NCBI RefSeq assembly: GCF_021018895.1
Contig: NC_079373.1
Span: 23,201,376 to 23,265,375 of the forward strand
Direction of reading: 5' to 3'
Origin: Seriola aureovittata
Taxonomy: Eukaryota; Chordata; Actinopteri; Carangiformes; Carangidae
DNA: 64,000 bases
The number at the start of each line of letters is the position of its first letter. The first letter of the stretch is position 1. The notes beneath the pieces were generated by a model, which was given only the letters and a program-made list of their open reading frames with translations, was not told the origin of the DNA and did not search any database. Made by a program: the position numbers and the translations under genes. Of this stretch, positions 54,276 through 64,000 are shown in pieces.

Positions 54276-55599
54276 TGTTTGTGATCCGGGATGAGACTGT
54301 CACATCATGGGTTTGTGTGTCCTCCAAATCACACACACATAAATATACAAACACACAAACACACACACACACATCTGGCGTCATTGGCATTATTTTAACA
54401 ACAATACAAGCAACTCATCATCGGTCGGATTAAGAACTTAAAAATAGACGGGAGACGTTCTGGTGGCTCGGCCTGTTTGTGCTCACAATCTGTTACGTTA
54501 CCTAGTGAACTTTCTGGTCATGTCACAACAGCTCTGCCGTGAGACGTGGCTGGAGGGACGTCTGCCCTCGCACCTTGAACAGGTAATCGTCATCAAGAAA
54601 TTTGTGATTTAAAGCAAAACGATACATTAAAAAAAACAAGAAAACAAAAAACATTCAATTTGATACAGCAGTGATTTCATTTGCCCTTTTAAGCTGTTTG
54701 TGTGTGTTGCCAACACTCAGGGACAACCGTGGGTCACACAGCTGGTGACAGATGTAGCTTAATTTTGTTGTTGTATATTTAATACACCTCATGAGCAGTT
54801 AATCCGCTGCTAAAGTGAAACTAAATGAAGGCATTTAACAGAATTTATTATGACAATATTGGAAAACACAGGAGATACTGTGTTTATTTTCTATGGCCTG
54901 ATTGACATTATGTGTCATGTACTCATCTCTTAACCAACATCTAATCTCATCTTAAAGAAGTAGAAATTAGTCTCATTGGTATCTGTACAGTGACAAGAAC
55001 ATAGACAACAAAAACAAAGTTACTCAGAGATTGTTTGATCCAAGTTATGGAAGCCCAGTGATGAAAATATCAACTGAAATCATTCAATCAAAATTTTACA
55101 TGCCATGTGTGAGTACAGTGTAAATTATAAAGTTAAATAAAAAAAATAAAAAAGTTTGAAAAAGTAGGATTTCTGTCAAAATTCAAATAAAAACTCAACT
55201 GTAAAAACCCAGTTAGAAACCTGCTGTAATTATGATAAAAATTAAATGTGAATTGCATTTTTTTTAGAAAGCTGAAATTCAAGATTTAAACTTGCTCCTG
55301 GTTGTTGGCCTTTTGAATTATGCTCTGATTTAAGTGCAAGTGAAATTTAAAATGAAATGGAAAGGCCAGAATACATTTTGATATGAATAAGTACAGGTTT
55401 GTTATCCATCATAAATACTGATCATAATTTAATGGCTAATCTTTCATCGAGGCCAACAGACCAGTGTTTCCCAGCAGGCAAATTTCTGAACTATGTAGTC
55501 ATATCTGCTATCATGGCTCCAACCGTGAGCCAGCTCTTCCCTGTGTCTCCTTGTGTTGTCTCCTGTGTGTCTCCACCCCTTTGGTTTGTGTGTGTGTGT
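53479..55599. other. Intergenic sequence with TG and CA microsatellites
   Basis: TG-rich runs occupy 54131-54275 (with GCATG variants) and a CA run lies at 54333-54373. No gene is supported; the rest is AT-rich. Confidence 0.65.
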
Positions 55600-55609
55600 A
55601 GGTGCTGTA

Positions 55610-56520
55610 GGCGTAGCTTACCTTACCTTGCTCTGGCAACTATCCACACCTGTAACCACAGCAACCAGAGCATAAATACTCCAGTTTTAACTCCACTCGT
55701 TGCCTGATTGTTCCGCCAACCCTCTTGATAATTATATTTATATATATTCGTGCTTTTAAGAACCAAAAACCATCTCAGTGTAGTTTTACGTCTCAGCTCT
55801 CAGGCTGCTCTCTGGAGCTCTGGCAACAACAAGTGAGTCAGTGGTCAGTGAGCCAATCAGAAGAGAGGAGACTCTGAGCCTCTCTTCTGATTGGCTGACT
55901 GTTTTCTGAGTGATAGAATAAAATATAATAAAATATAGCAGATTTTAAGTAAACACTCAGAGAAACCGAATCCTGCAAGGTAGAATGGTGGGTCCAGGTG
56001 GGCGGGGCTTGGGACATGGCTTAGAGAGGCGACTGCTTTGTTGTGACATCACTAAGTTACAGAATACAGACTGTGTGCATTTCTCTGTGGATTGAGCGCT
56101 TTGATGCTTTCACATTATTAACATAGAACCTAGACCTGCTTTATAATCATAGAATACATGGACATCTTCCTTTATACAATATGGGATCTTTAATTACTCG
56201 GATGCTCTGTTTACTCGAGTAACTCTTTGTGTTTATTACCTTTTTAACCTTTCCTGCTGCCCGTCTTGCTGCCTGCCTCAATATGCCATTCACCGCCTGT
56301 GACCTCCAGTGTTGGACCATAATCTGTTCCACCATGCCATCAACCCTCTGCCATCTGTTCCAGTTGCCGCCTGGGCATCTCCAGTCTTCCACTCAGCTCT
56401 CTACAGGCCTCCTCCACCACAGTCAGCCCTCTCCCGCTTCAGCCCATTCCCCAAAAAAGCCTCACAACCCCAACAAACTCACTTCCCTCATTAAACCAAG
56501 TTTCTAATATGTTTCCGAGT
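55610..56520 (+). mobile_element. Possible solo-LTR-like fragment interrupted by copy C
   Basis: The left part (55610-55734: gctctggcaactatccacac, cataaatactccagtttta, ttgcctgattgttccgcc) and the right part (56194-56520: cctttcctgctgcccgtctt, then tcattaaaccaagtttctaa and tgtttccgagttc) resemble the start and the end of fish Gypsy-type LTRs, with a TATA-like box and a poly(A)-like signal. No internal coding region is present. The call is from memory of such repeats and is tentative. Confidence 0.3.
55735..56193. mobile_element. Miniature TIR element, copy C
   Basis: It matches copy A at 12150-12562 over most of its length. A perfect 18-bp inverted repeat (arms 55851-55868 and 55879-55896, loop of 10) lies in the middle, with CCAAT and ATTGG boxes in the arms. 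The right end reads caatatgggatctttaa. Confidence 0.75.
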
Positions 56521-59500
56521 TCAATTTCAACTTTTGGGCTCAGAAAAAAATCAATAAGTCCTCTAACCTGAACAACCAGTTTCAGTAGTTTTTTTTTTCA
56601 ACCCTCTGATATGACTCATACGATTACTGTTACTGAGAGGTCCAATCTGCACAGCATGAGCAACTGATTTTTAGAGAGGTCTCGTATACTGACCATTAAC
56701 TACAACTATTTCAGACAGATAAATAGAGAAAAAGTCATTAAAAAAACATTACAAATATATTTTCAAGAGTCATTTGTTTTCTTGGGGCATTGAAAGTCTG
56801 CACTAATTTCCATGCTAATCCATCCAGAAGTTTTTGAGATACTTCATTCTGAACCGAAGAAATGGCCGGACTGGGGGTTGCTGAGCATCCAAGGCTGAAA
56901 AAACCAGACAAAAGCCTCTGCAGGAGCAGAAACTCCTGTATCGTTGTGCAGTGACCACATCATATTAGATCCCCCTTCATCATTAACCTTTTATCACAGC
57001 TTACGTAGAGCACTGACCCCTGAGTAACAAGTCACTTAGCTCATGATTTATTGAGCTTGTCAGTGATATTATTTATTTAAATGGGTTTTTTCACCCCAGG
57101 GCAGAATGTGTCTAAATCCACATCCTCTATAAAATCTACCAACACTGACAACTGAGCAAGAGACTCAGATCATAAATAATAAAGCAGAAACAGCTCGTAG
57201 GGCCAGAGCTGCTGTTCTGCCATGTCAGTCTGCATTAAGGCAGCGGCTGATGAGGCCAGCAAGGATGGAATATAATCATACATTTTAACTAAGACATTCA
57301 CAATGTAGTGACAACAGTCGTGAGCAAGTCAAAATGCATTAGCGGGCAAGTAAGAGGCCAAGAGACAAAAAGAAAAGTAGGGGCGCATATGATTTTTTTT
57401 TAACAGCATATATAATTTGAGTCTCAGTATAAAAATGCGGTTTAAAATCCCATAAAAAACAAACCTCCTTCCTGCTGCAGTGTCTCTGGGTAAGAAATTG
57501 GATCCTCTGCAGCTCCAGGGTTGGTGCAGTTACTGCTGTCACTGCCTGTGTTTCAGTAGTACACACTAGAAAGTGACAGGGAACAAGGAAGAGGATGAAA
57601 TACAAATCAGGATATGAACTTGATTAAAGCCTATGATGCTGTGTATCTGACACATCTGCTGTGCCATCAAGATGTTTATTCAACGGCCTTGAAATCCTAT
57701 TTTCTAAAGTAGTCTCTCTCTATCAGCGATGGTCCTACATGAATGCACAATTTTTTTAATATAACAAAACCTGAAATCTGTGTTTTCAGCCTTGCTTTTC
57801 TCACTGGTTTGAAGTTTGCTGCCGTCCATTTGAAAATCCATTTTGAAATGCAAAACAAACACGGGAAGAAACGAGAAACTAGCATCAAAGATAAACACTT
57901 TAAAAGTCTGTCACTACATATTAATCAATGACGATGATGATGGAGATGAAAGTTACACCATGTGATTACACCAATTCCATCATTAGCCATCAACACCACA
58001 ACTGAGAGAGAAGGTCGTACACGTTCAGCACTCATTCAAACGCACTCGTACAGCGGTAGGTCCTGAGTCAACCACATAAGTATGAATTCACAGAGAAGTA
58101 CACGTGCTAATGTGACTGATATTTGGTTATTGGTTAGCGGTAGCCTGTGTTTTCATGCATTTTACAAAATGTTTTTTGATGAGACCAGAGAACAGGTGTG
58201 CACTTGCTGGAATTAGTTAATGTTGCCAACTTGCAACGTTATTTAATAAATGCTACGGGCAAATCAATAACAATAACAGGAACAAGCTTTTCCAGTTGCG
58301 ATAAAGCGAACCACCCTTCATAAAAAGGGATCAAACTACACAATTTCTGCTTGGTAACGGTGGATTCAACATAATTTGTTTGTCACAAATAGTTTTTTTT
58401 CCCCCAGAGTCTGGGACGTCACATTCAAACACAAAGTCTTACATGAGTGTGACCTCGACCTTTGACCTCTGGCCACCAAAAGTTTTGTGCTTCATAGTTT
58501 CATTTTGTGCTATACTTAGACAATTGAACTGCTCTGGCACATTTGATCTGAAACCTCTGCTAGTCTTGTTGAATGTTTGACAGAGCCAGGCTAAGCTTGG
58601 TTATGCTAAGCTAGGTTAACGTCTTCCTGACTTCAGCTCTGTACTCTTGGAAAGAAAGGAAGTAAGAGGCGTACCAAAAAATTTTGAACTATTTCTTCTT
58701 TGATTGGACAGGAAAAACCTCACTTGGGTTGATAAAATGTGGGTACCTTTTTACATAAACGATCTGTCCAATCAAAATGCAGCTTTAAATACATACATAT
58801 AAATAATTAACAACACAACTGTCTTTGTATTGGGCTGTATTGGATGGAGTGAGATAGAGAGTGAGAGTGTGAGAGCATGTTATACACAAGACACTGTGAT
58901 TTATAGTGGAAGGGGAGGGAGTCGGGCCTTGACGTTTACGAACTTGATGAGCCGGTTCTGTTCTGTTCTATGTCACTTCAATCATTTCTCCGGCTCTGTT
59001 CCTGCACTCGTCTGCAAGTCAATTAAGGCAAGCGCCAGCAGGGAGGGCGGAGAGATGATCAATATTTTACAAAAGCAGCTCAGCCAGACAGACAGAGTGG
59101 CAGTGATGTCAGAGACAAAAAGACAGAGACTAAAAAGCTCCAGAGACAAAGACCGTCTGAGTCTGCGTGAGAAAGAATTCAAATAGGTTTGAAGGTCTAT
59201 AGTTATACTAGATTTATTAGACTTGAGCTACGGGTTTCTATATGTCATCTGAATCTAAAGAGCTGGGTCAAAGTTGTCAACATCATGCATGTGACTTGAC
59301 TGTTGTTACTGTACATGAGTGTAAGAGTGGAGCTGATTTTGTGAAGATTAAAAAAAAGTGAACTTCAACTCTGACCTGATTCATTTTTCATCAGATCTTT
59401 AACTCATTGACTTTAAAATTCTGACCTTTGGTTATAATGACTCACTGATATGTAGGAAAAGAATGTGATCGCTCTTATGGGCTGAGCATGAAATTCCCAT

Positions 59501-60290
59501 TAAAAGGCCAAAGTCAACAATGTCTTTACAAACTTCCTACTCTGTCTGTGGGTGTCAGGGCTGCCCAAACTTTTGCATACAGCTGTATATGTGAATATGC
59601 TTGGTGTTTGGTTTGCCTTTATTATATTTGTACTTGGAAGGTCACAACTGTAATTGTCAAAAAAAATAAATCATTTAAGTTTTCTTTATTTTTCTGCAGT
59701 AAATTTGTTGGATATGGATTTTTTCCCCCAAACTTTTAGATTTGTTGCACTTTTTGCACAATAATAAAACTGTATGACTTAAAGTAATGGAGCATTATTT
59801 GCACTCACTTGCACAACTTAGAGGATCATCCAGCAGCTTGTGAAATTCTTACTCTTCCATCTGAGTGCGACACAAAAACAGCAGTGAGCGAGAGGGAAGT
59901 GTAGTTTAGGTGACGATGTTAAAGGCTCTCTGTTTCAGAACGGTGTGGTCATGTGTCAGAGGCAGAGGGAGCACAATCGGATGAAGTGCTGGTGCATCAT
60001 CTGTTGGAAAAACAAGAGATGAAAGACAGAGAAGCATATTGGAAATCTGGCATCAAACATGAGAACAGTTTATCTGATGTTGTCCTGACATCAGTACCGT
60101 CACAGAGGAAGTGCACTCATCTATTTTAGTCGTTAGTTTTCCAGATGGGTAGGGCCGGGTCAAGTGGAGTGGAACAGTGCGCATTACCATCAGCCTAATA
60201 GTCAGGAACAGATTTGTGATGAAAAAAACAAAACAAAAAGAACCAACAAAATCCTGTAGAATTAATTAAATGTCTTTGCCTCAGCAGCTT
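56521..60290. other. Intergenic sequence, no gene seen
   Basis: No coding exon is supported. The open reading frame at 58830-59186 has no recognisable family. Content is otherwise AT-rich and free of long microsatellites. Confidence 0.6.
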
Positions 60291-60646
60291 TTAAAGCATC
60301 AGTTCACCCAAATCACATAAAAAATATTCTCTCACTTGTGTCTCCAGGTATTTAGCCATGAGATAGTTTCACTTATACAGTATATACTGAGGTTTGAAAA
60401 TATCTGTCTCATATTGGGACTATTTCTTCAGTAGGAAGTCCATCTAAAAAAAACAGCTCAAAGCGAGGCCGGTGGGGTATCAAAATTCACTAACTCAATA
60501 TTTTTCAATGTTGTGAGAACCGCAAACAAATTCCATTCATCACCATTGCACTGCAGATCTCAAAACAGCATTTAAAGCCAAAACTGTCCGAATGGCTGAA
60601 GATAGCTGAAGTTAAGTTCTGGAAATTTTGGTGAAACAAACCCTTT
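60291..60646. mobile_element. 356-bp TIR element related to the 47185 repeat
   Basis: The left end ttaaagcatcagttcaccca and right end ttggtgaaacaaaccctttt are imperfect inverted repeats, and the interior shares the ctccaggtatttagccatga-type region with the 47185 copy. There is no coding capacity. Confidence 0.6.
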
Positions 60647-60654
60647 TTTGTGAG

Positions 60655-62110
60655 GATGATAATAATAATAATAATAATAATAACTTTATTTATATAGTAA
60701 ACTTGACAAACAAAGACATGAAAGCAAAAAGAATGTTAAATAAAAGTAAAAATAATACAGAAGTAATAAGTGAGGTGAAAACATAACTGCACTAAAGCAC
60801 AAAAATAAAACATAAAACAATAAAAGGGTTCAAGAGAATGAAATTCTGAAAGAGAAATGTATGTTTGTCACAGAGATTTGAATGAGGAAACAGCCTGAAA
60901 TCCTCCCACAGGTCATTCCAGGATCGAGGGGCCCTGACTCCATAGAGAGTGCATTCAGGCTCATAAGGGATTAGCATGTCTGACATATAATCAGGGGCCA
61001 ACCTCAAGCTTGCCTTAAAAGTAATCATTAGAGTTTTAAAATCAGTTTTTACCAGCACAGGGATGCTACAAATGGTTTTATGTGGATTCTTTTCATGGAT
61101 TTAGTGAGTAGTCCTGTTGCAGCTTTCTGGATTGGCTTGGATAGAGTGTATTGGCTAAAGCACGAATACAGCAAGTTGCAGTAATCGAACTAGGATGGAA
61201 TGAAAGCATGGACAGTTTCCAACTTCTTTATGGATAAAAAAGATCAAATTTTTGAAATGTTTCTTACGAAGGTGGAGAATTAGTTTGGTATCAAAGAGAA
61301 CACCTAGATTTCTGCAATGATTTCTAATGCAAGAGGACAGAGGAACCGAGTGGGGGTTAAGGTGCTCACTGAAAAAGGGTGGACCTATGTAAAACAGGAT
61401 TGTATTTGTGTTGTGTTGTTTAAGTCAAAAGAAAAAAAAAGGAAACATATGGTGCTACTGAAAGATTTGAGGTAACGTATATATATATATATATACACAT
61501 ATATATAATACACCAAATAATAATAGAATAGTAAGGTGCCGAAGACTGAGCCTTGAGGCACTCAAGGACTTACAGTTACCAGTTTCCACAGAGAATGTCA
61601 ATCAGAAATGTTGGAATAAATCCCATCTGAAACTGTATCTGATATGTCAACCCAATGCTTAAGATGTTAAATTCATATTGTCACAAGCTGCAGTGAGATT
61701 TAAAGGCAACAAAATACATAATAATAATAATAATATCATTAAGAACTTAAGAGGTGAGTCTCTCAGCTGTGGCCTGCCCTAAAACCAGATGGAAAATAAT
61801 CAAAGAGCTTGTTGCCATTCATATAATCAATGAGCTGCTCAGCAACTAATTTTTTTAAGCCCTTGGCCAAGGAGGGGAAGTTTAGATATTCGACAAAATG
61901 GACAGGTCAAGAGGTGGCTTTTTGAGAAGAACTTAAACTAATGCTGATTTAAAATATTCAGGCACTTGACCAGATGAGAGTGAGGAGTTTATAGTAGCTA
62001 GTATAAGTGAAACGATTGAATGAAAAATGAGTTGGAGGAATGTCGAGTGAACAGGAGCATGATTTCATTGGATTATACTTAAGTACCCTGACCTTAAATA
62101 CTACCAAGGT
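60655..62110 (+). repeat. Large teleost interspersed repeat (about 1.5 kb)
   Basis: After an ATA microsatellite (60657-60682) and the phrase aactttatttatatagtaaa, the sequence follows the order of an abundant fish repeat: caggtcattccaggatcgag, cataagggattagcatgtct, ttaaaagtaatcattagagt, ttgcagtaatcgaactagga, aacacctagatttctgcaat, agactgagccttgaggcact, ggctttttgagaagaactta, ctgatttaaaatattcaggc. I recognise the family but not its class. The minus-strand frame at 60792-61058 (PDYMSDMLIPYEP) recalls the C-terminal end of fish non-LTR retroposon proteins, which would make it a decayed LINE fragment, but this is uncertain. Confidence 0.6.
61475..61510 (+). repeat. (AT)n microsatellite
   Basis: Alternating TA with a CACA interruption. 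Confidence 0.85.
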
Positions 62111-62751
62111 TCAGGATATGCTATAACAAAGGTCAGGAAGAGTCTGGGAGGGAGGGAGGTGTAATTGCGTTCCAAACAACCTGAACCTTATTAGAAAAAA
62201 ATGTTAGAAATACTTCACATTTCTCAACTGAGGGCTCAATAAAAAAAAAAGTAGGGGAGGGTTTGTAGTGTGGCTAAGAATGTCAGAGAGGTGTCTGAAG
62301 TCATCATGCTATAATCCTCAGGCGATCGATCAGTCTTACAAGGTGAGTGGAAAGGTTTTTTTTAGCCCTCCATTTGCGTTCTGCTTTATGACTGATGTCT
62401 GTCTTTTTCTACTTTCAATCAAAACATACAAATATCTGTTTTAAAACTCAACTGTGATAATACTCGTGGCTTTGATTTTACAGATAGTTACACAAACAGC
62501 GTTTCAGTGTGTTTGCAGCTGTGTTTGTCGGTTTGGTCGGGTTGTTCCTGCACTGGTCAGAGTTGTGATGGGAGGCATGGCTGCCGCGCTCCACCCAGCG
62601 CAGTAATGTTAAACTCTGGATTAAACATCAACCAGGAGTCAACACACACTGCCTGAAGCTGCCTTGACCTCACGTTCCTCACACCTGTCAAAGGCAAACA
62701 GACCTGCCAGTGTCAGGGAGAAGAATATGACATTTACCAGGTCTGTGAACG

Positions 62752-62799
<48 letters not shown>

Positions 62800-62912
62800 A
62801 TTCTGTGGAAAACAGGGACCACAGCAGACAAGATAGCATGGCATCCTTTTCTCACCAGACTCAGACAGACGAATACTCCCACAAGGAAAAGAGCTGACAG
62901 GTTACAGCACTC

Positions 62913-62961
<49 letters not shown>

Positions 62962-63088
62962 GAACACTAAAATGAGTTCCCACAGGTGGGTGGCATCTGA
63001 GCTGAGTGCCGAGAACTTGTCATTCATATTCCACTAAAATTAAGAGATAGGTGCATCATTACCTGTCTTACACACACAAACACACACA

Positions 63089-63120
<32 letters not shown>

Positions 63121-64000
63121 CACACAGTTATTTCCATAACCTTCATTCATTCAGCAGATAAAATGTTCTCCTTTTCCCCTGGGCTAATTGCAGGAATATT
63201 TGGTGGTTAAGGCTCCAACCCTCCGTACAAGTCTTGTTGAGGAACAGAAGTAATTTGGGATCCTGTGAAATTTAAGAAACATGCCTCTAATTAAAAGCGA
63301 AGACACTTCACGTCTGTAAATAAAGTCTCAGTGTTTAGCTTAATGTTGTCATGCCACAGTGTAATATGAGCCAGATGAGGAAGTTGATTAAAATTGGATA
63401 AGAAGCAGCTTGTGGTTGAAAGAATGAAAAGCTGTTTGATTGCTATCAGATTTGAGATAAATAGATTTTTAGAAAGAAGAAAAACAAAAAGCTGCCTGTG
63501 CCGATTTTAAAATGTGATTTTAATTACATATTTAGAGATCTACTTTTACTTTGAAATTGTGGCACCAGACTACTCTGGACAAGAAAACAAGCCCACCCTT
63601 TTACAATCAAGCTAGCAGGGTGGGTCCTCATCATGCACAGAGGTCAGGGCTGGGCTGGGTTACCATATACTGCAGCCTCAGATTTGGTACCTACTTACAC
63701 AATAACACCATTTATTATCCAGAAAGGCGAGGGACATGCTGTTGTGGCCGGTTACAACCACATTAGTGAGACAAGCTCTGATTAGCACAAACAGGCTCAT
63801 TCACTGTTTGAAAAATAATCACCGGGTGAGAAAAATGCAACTCAAATGACCTGAGTTACAAAAAGAAAGAAAAAACCCCAAAAGAAATCATAAAATGAGT
63901 TCATTTGTACAACTGCCAGTAAATCCCATGAAAAGACCAAAACCAACCATGTGTTAGTTGATCACTTAAAGTAGCTATGTGAAAGTTTTGCTATTGGTAC
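62111..64000. other. Intergenic sequence with microsatellites, no gene seen
   Basis: TG runs lie at 62755-62795 and 62917-62957, and a CACG run at 63088-63120. No coding exon is supported up to the window end. Confidence 0.6.
63088..63120 (+). repeat. (ACGC)n microsatellite
   Basis: About eight tandem ACGC tetranucleotides embedded in CA repeat. Confidence 0.95.

Noticed and set aside
54530..54590. Exon-like string ending in ttgaacag followed by gtaatc
   Set aside because: It has a donor-like end but no recognisable peptide, no matching acceptor and no neighbouring exons.
58830..59186. 118-codon open frame downstream of rassf10
   Set aside because: No similarity to any family I know, no codon bias, and no splice context. 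It is probably random.
60792..61058. Calling an intact retrotransposon gene on the minus strand
   Set aside because: Only 88 codons, with a short resemblance (PDYMSDMLIPY) to non-LTR protein ends and no reverse transcriptase motif. It is kept only as part of the repeat entry.

Overview
The window looks like the nuclear genome of a bony fish, probably a spiny-rayed (percomorph) teleost. The evidence is intron-split vertebrate genes with GT-AG borders, very abundant (TG/CA)n microsatellites, and several short dispersed repeats I recognise from teleost genomes. No bacterial, phage or organellar signature is present. The species cannot be named from the sequence.

Region 1 (1-24,330) is the 3' part of a TEA-domain transcription factor gene on the plus strand, best matched to TEAD1. 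Ten consecutive coding exons join in frame from the second half of the DNA-binding TEA domain through the YAP/TAZ-binding domain to a TAA stop at 19,430-19,432. They encode 359 complete codons. The promoter, the non-coding 5' exons and the exons for the N-terminus and the first half of the TEA domain lie to the left of the window. A putative 4.9-kb 3' UTR ends near an AATAAA at 24,312. Introns are rich in simple repeats, and several of these sit directly against 3' splice sites. The most striking is a 429-nt run of uninterrupted pyrimidines ending at the acceptor of the exon encoding the DNA-recognition helix. A second acceptor is preceded by about 500 nt of TG repeats.

Region 2 (25,138-40,020) is a 14-15 kb AT-rich minisatellite built from 25-bp and 36-bp units. 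It has higher-order duplications inside, degenerate edges, and a roughly 0.4-kb insertion that separates a short relic from the main array.

Region 3 (40,021-44,053 and its 3' flank) holds a single-exon gene, rassf10, on the plus strand. It encodes a complete 480-residue N-terminal RASSF protein. TEAD1 and RASSF10 are also neighbours in tetrapods (human 11p15), so the order is ancestral and supports both assignments. TEAD1 is the DNA-binding end of the Hippo/YAP pathway. RASSF10 belongs to the RASSF7-10 scaffold group and lacks a SARAH domain, so adjacency does not by itself imply joint function.

Region 4 (44,054-64,000) shows no coding exon I can support. It holds several TIR-bearing miniature elements, some with TTAA-type ends, two copies of an AT-rich repeat family shared with region 3, a possible solo-LTR-like sequence, a large (about 1.5 kb) teleost interspersed repeat, and many TG/CA microsatellites. 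The next gene expected from vertebrate synteny (the ARNTL/bmal1 side) is not reached.
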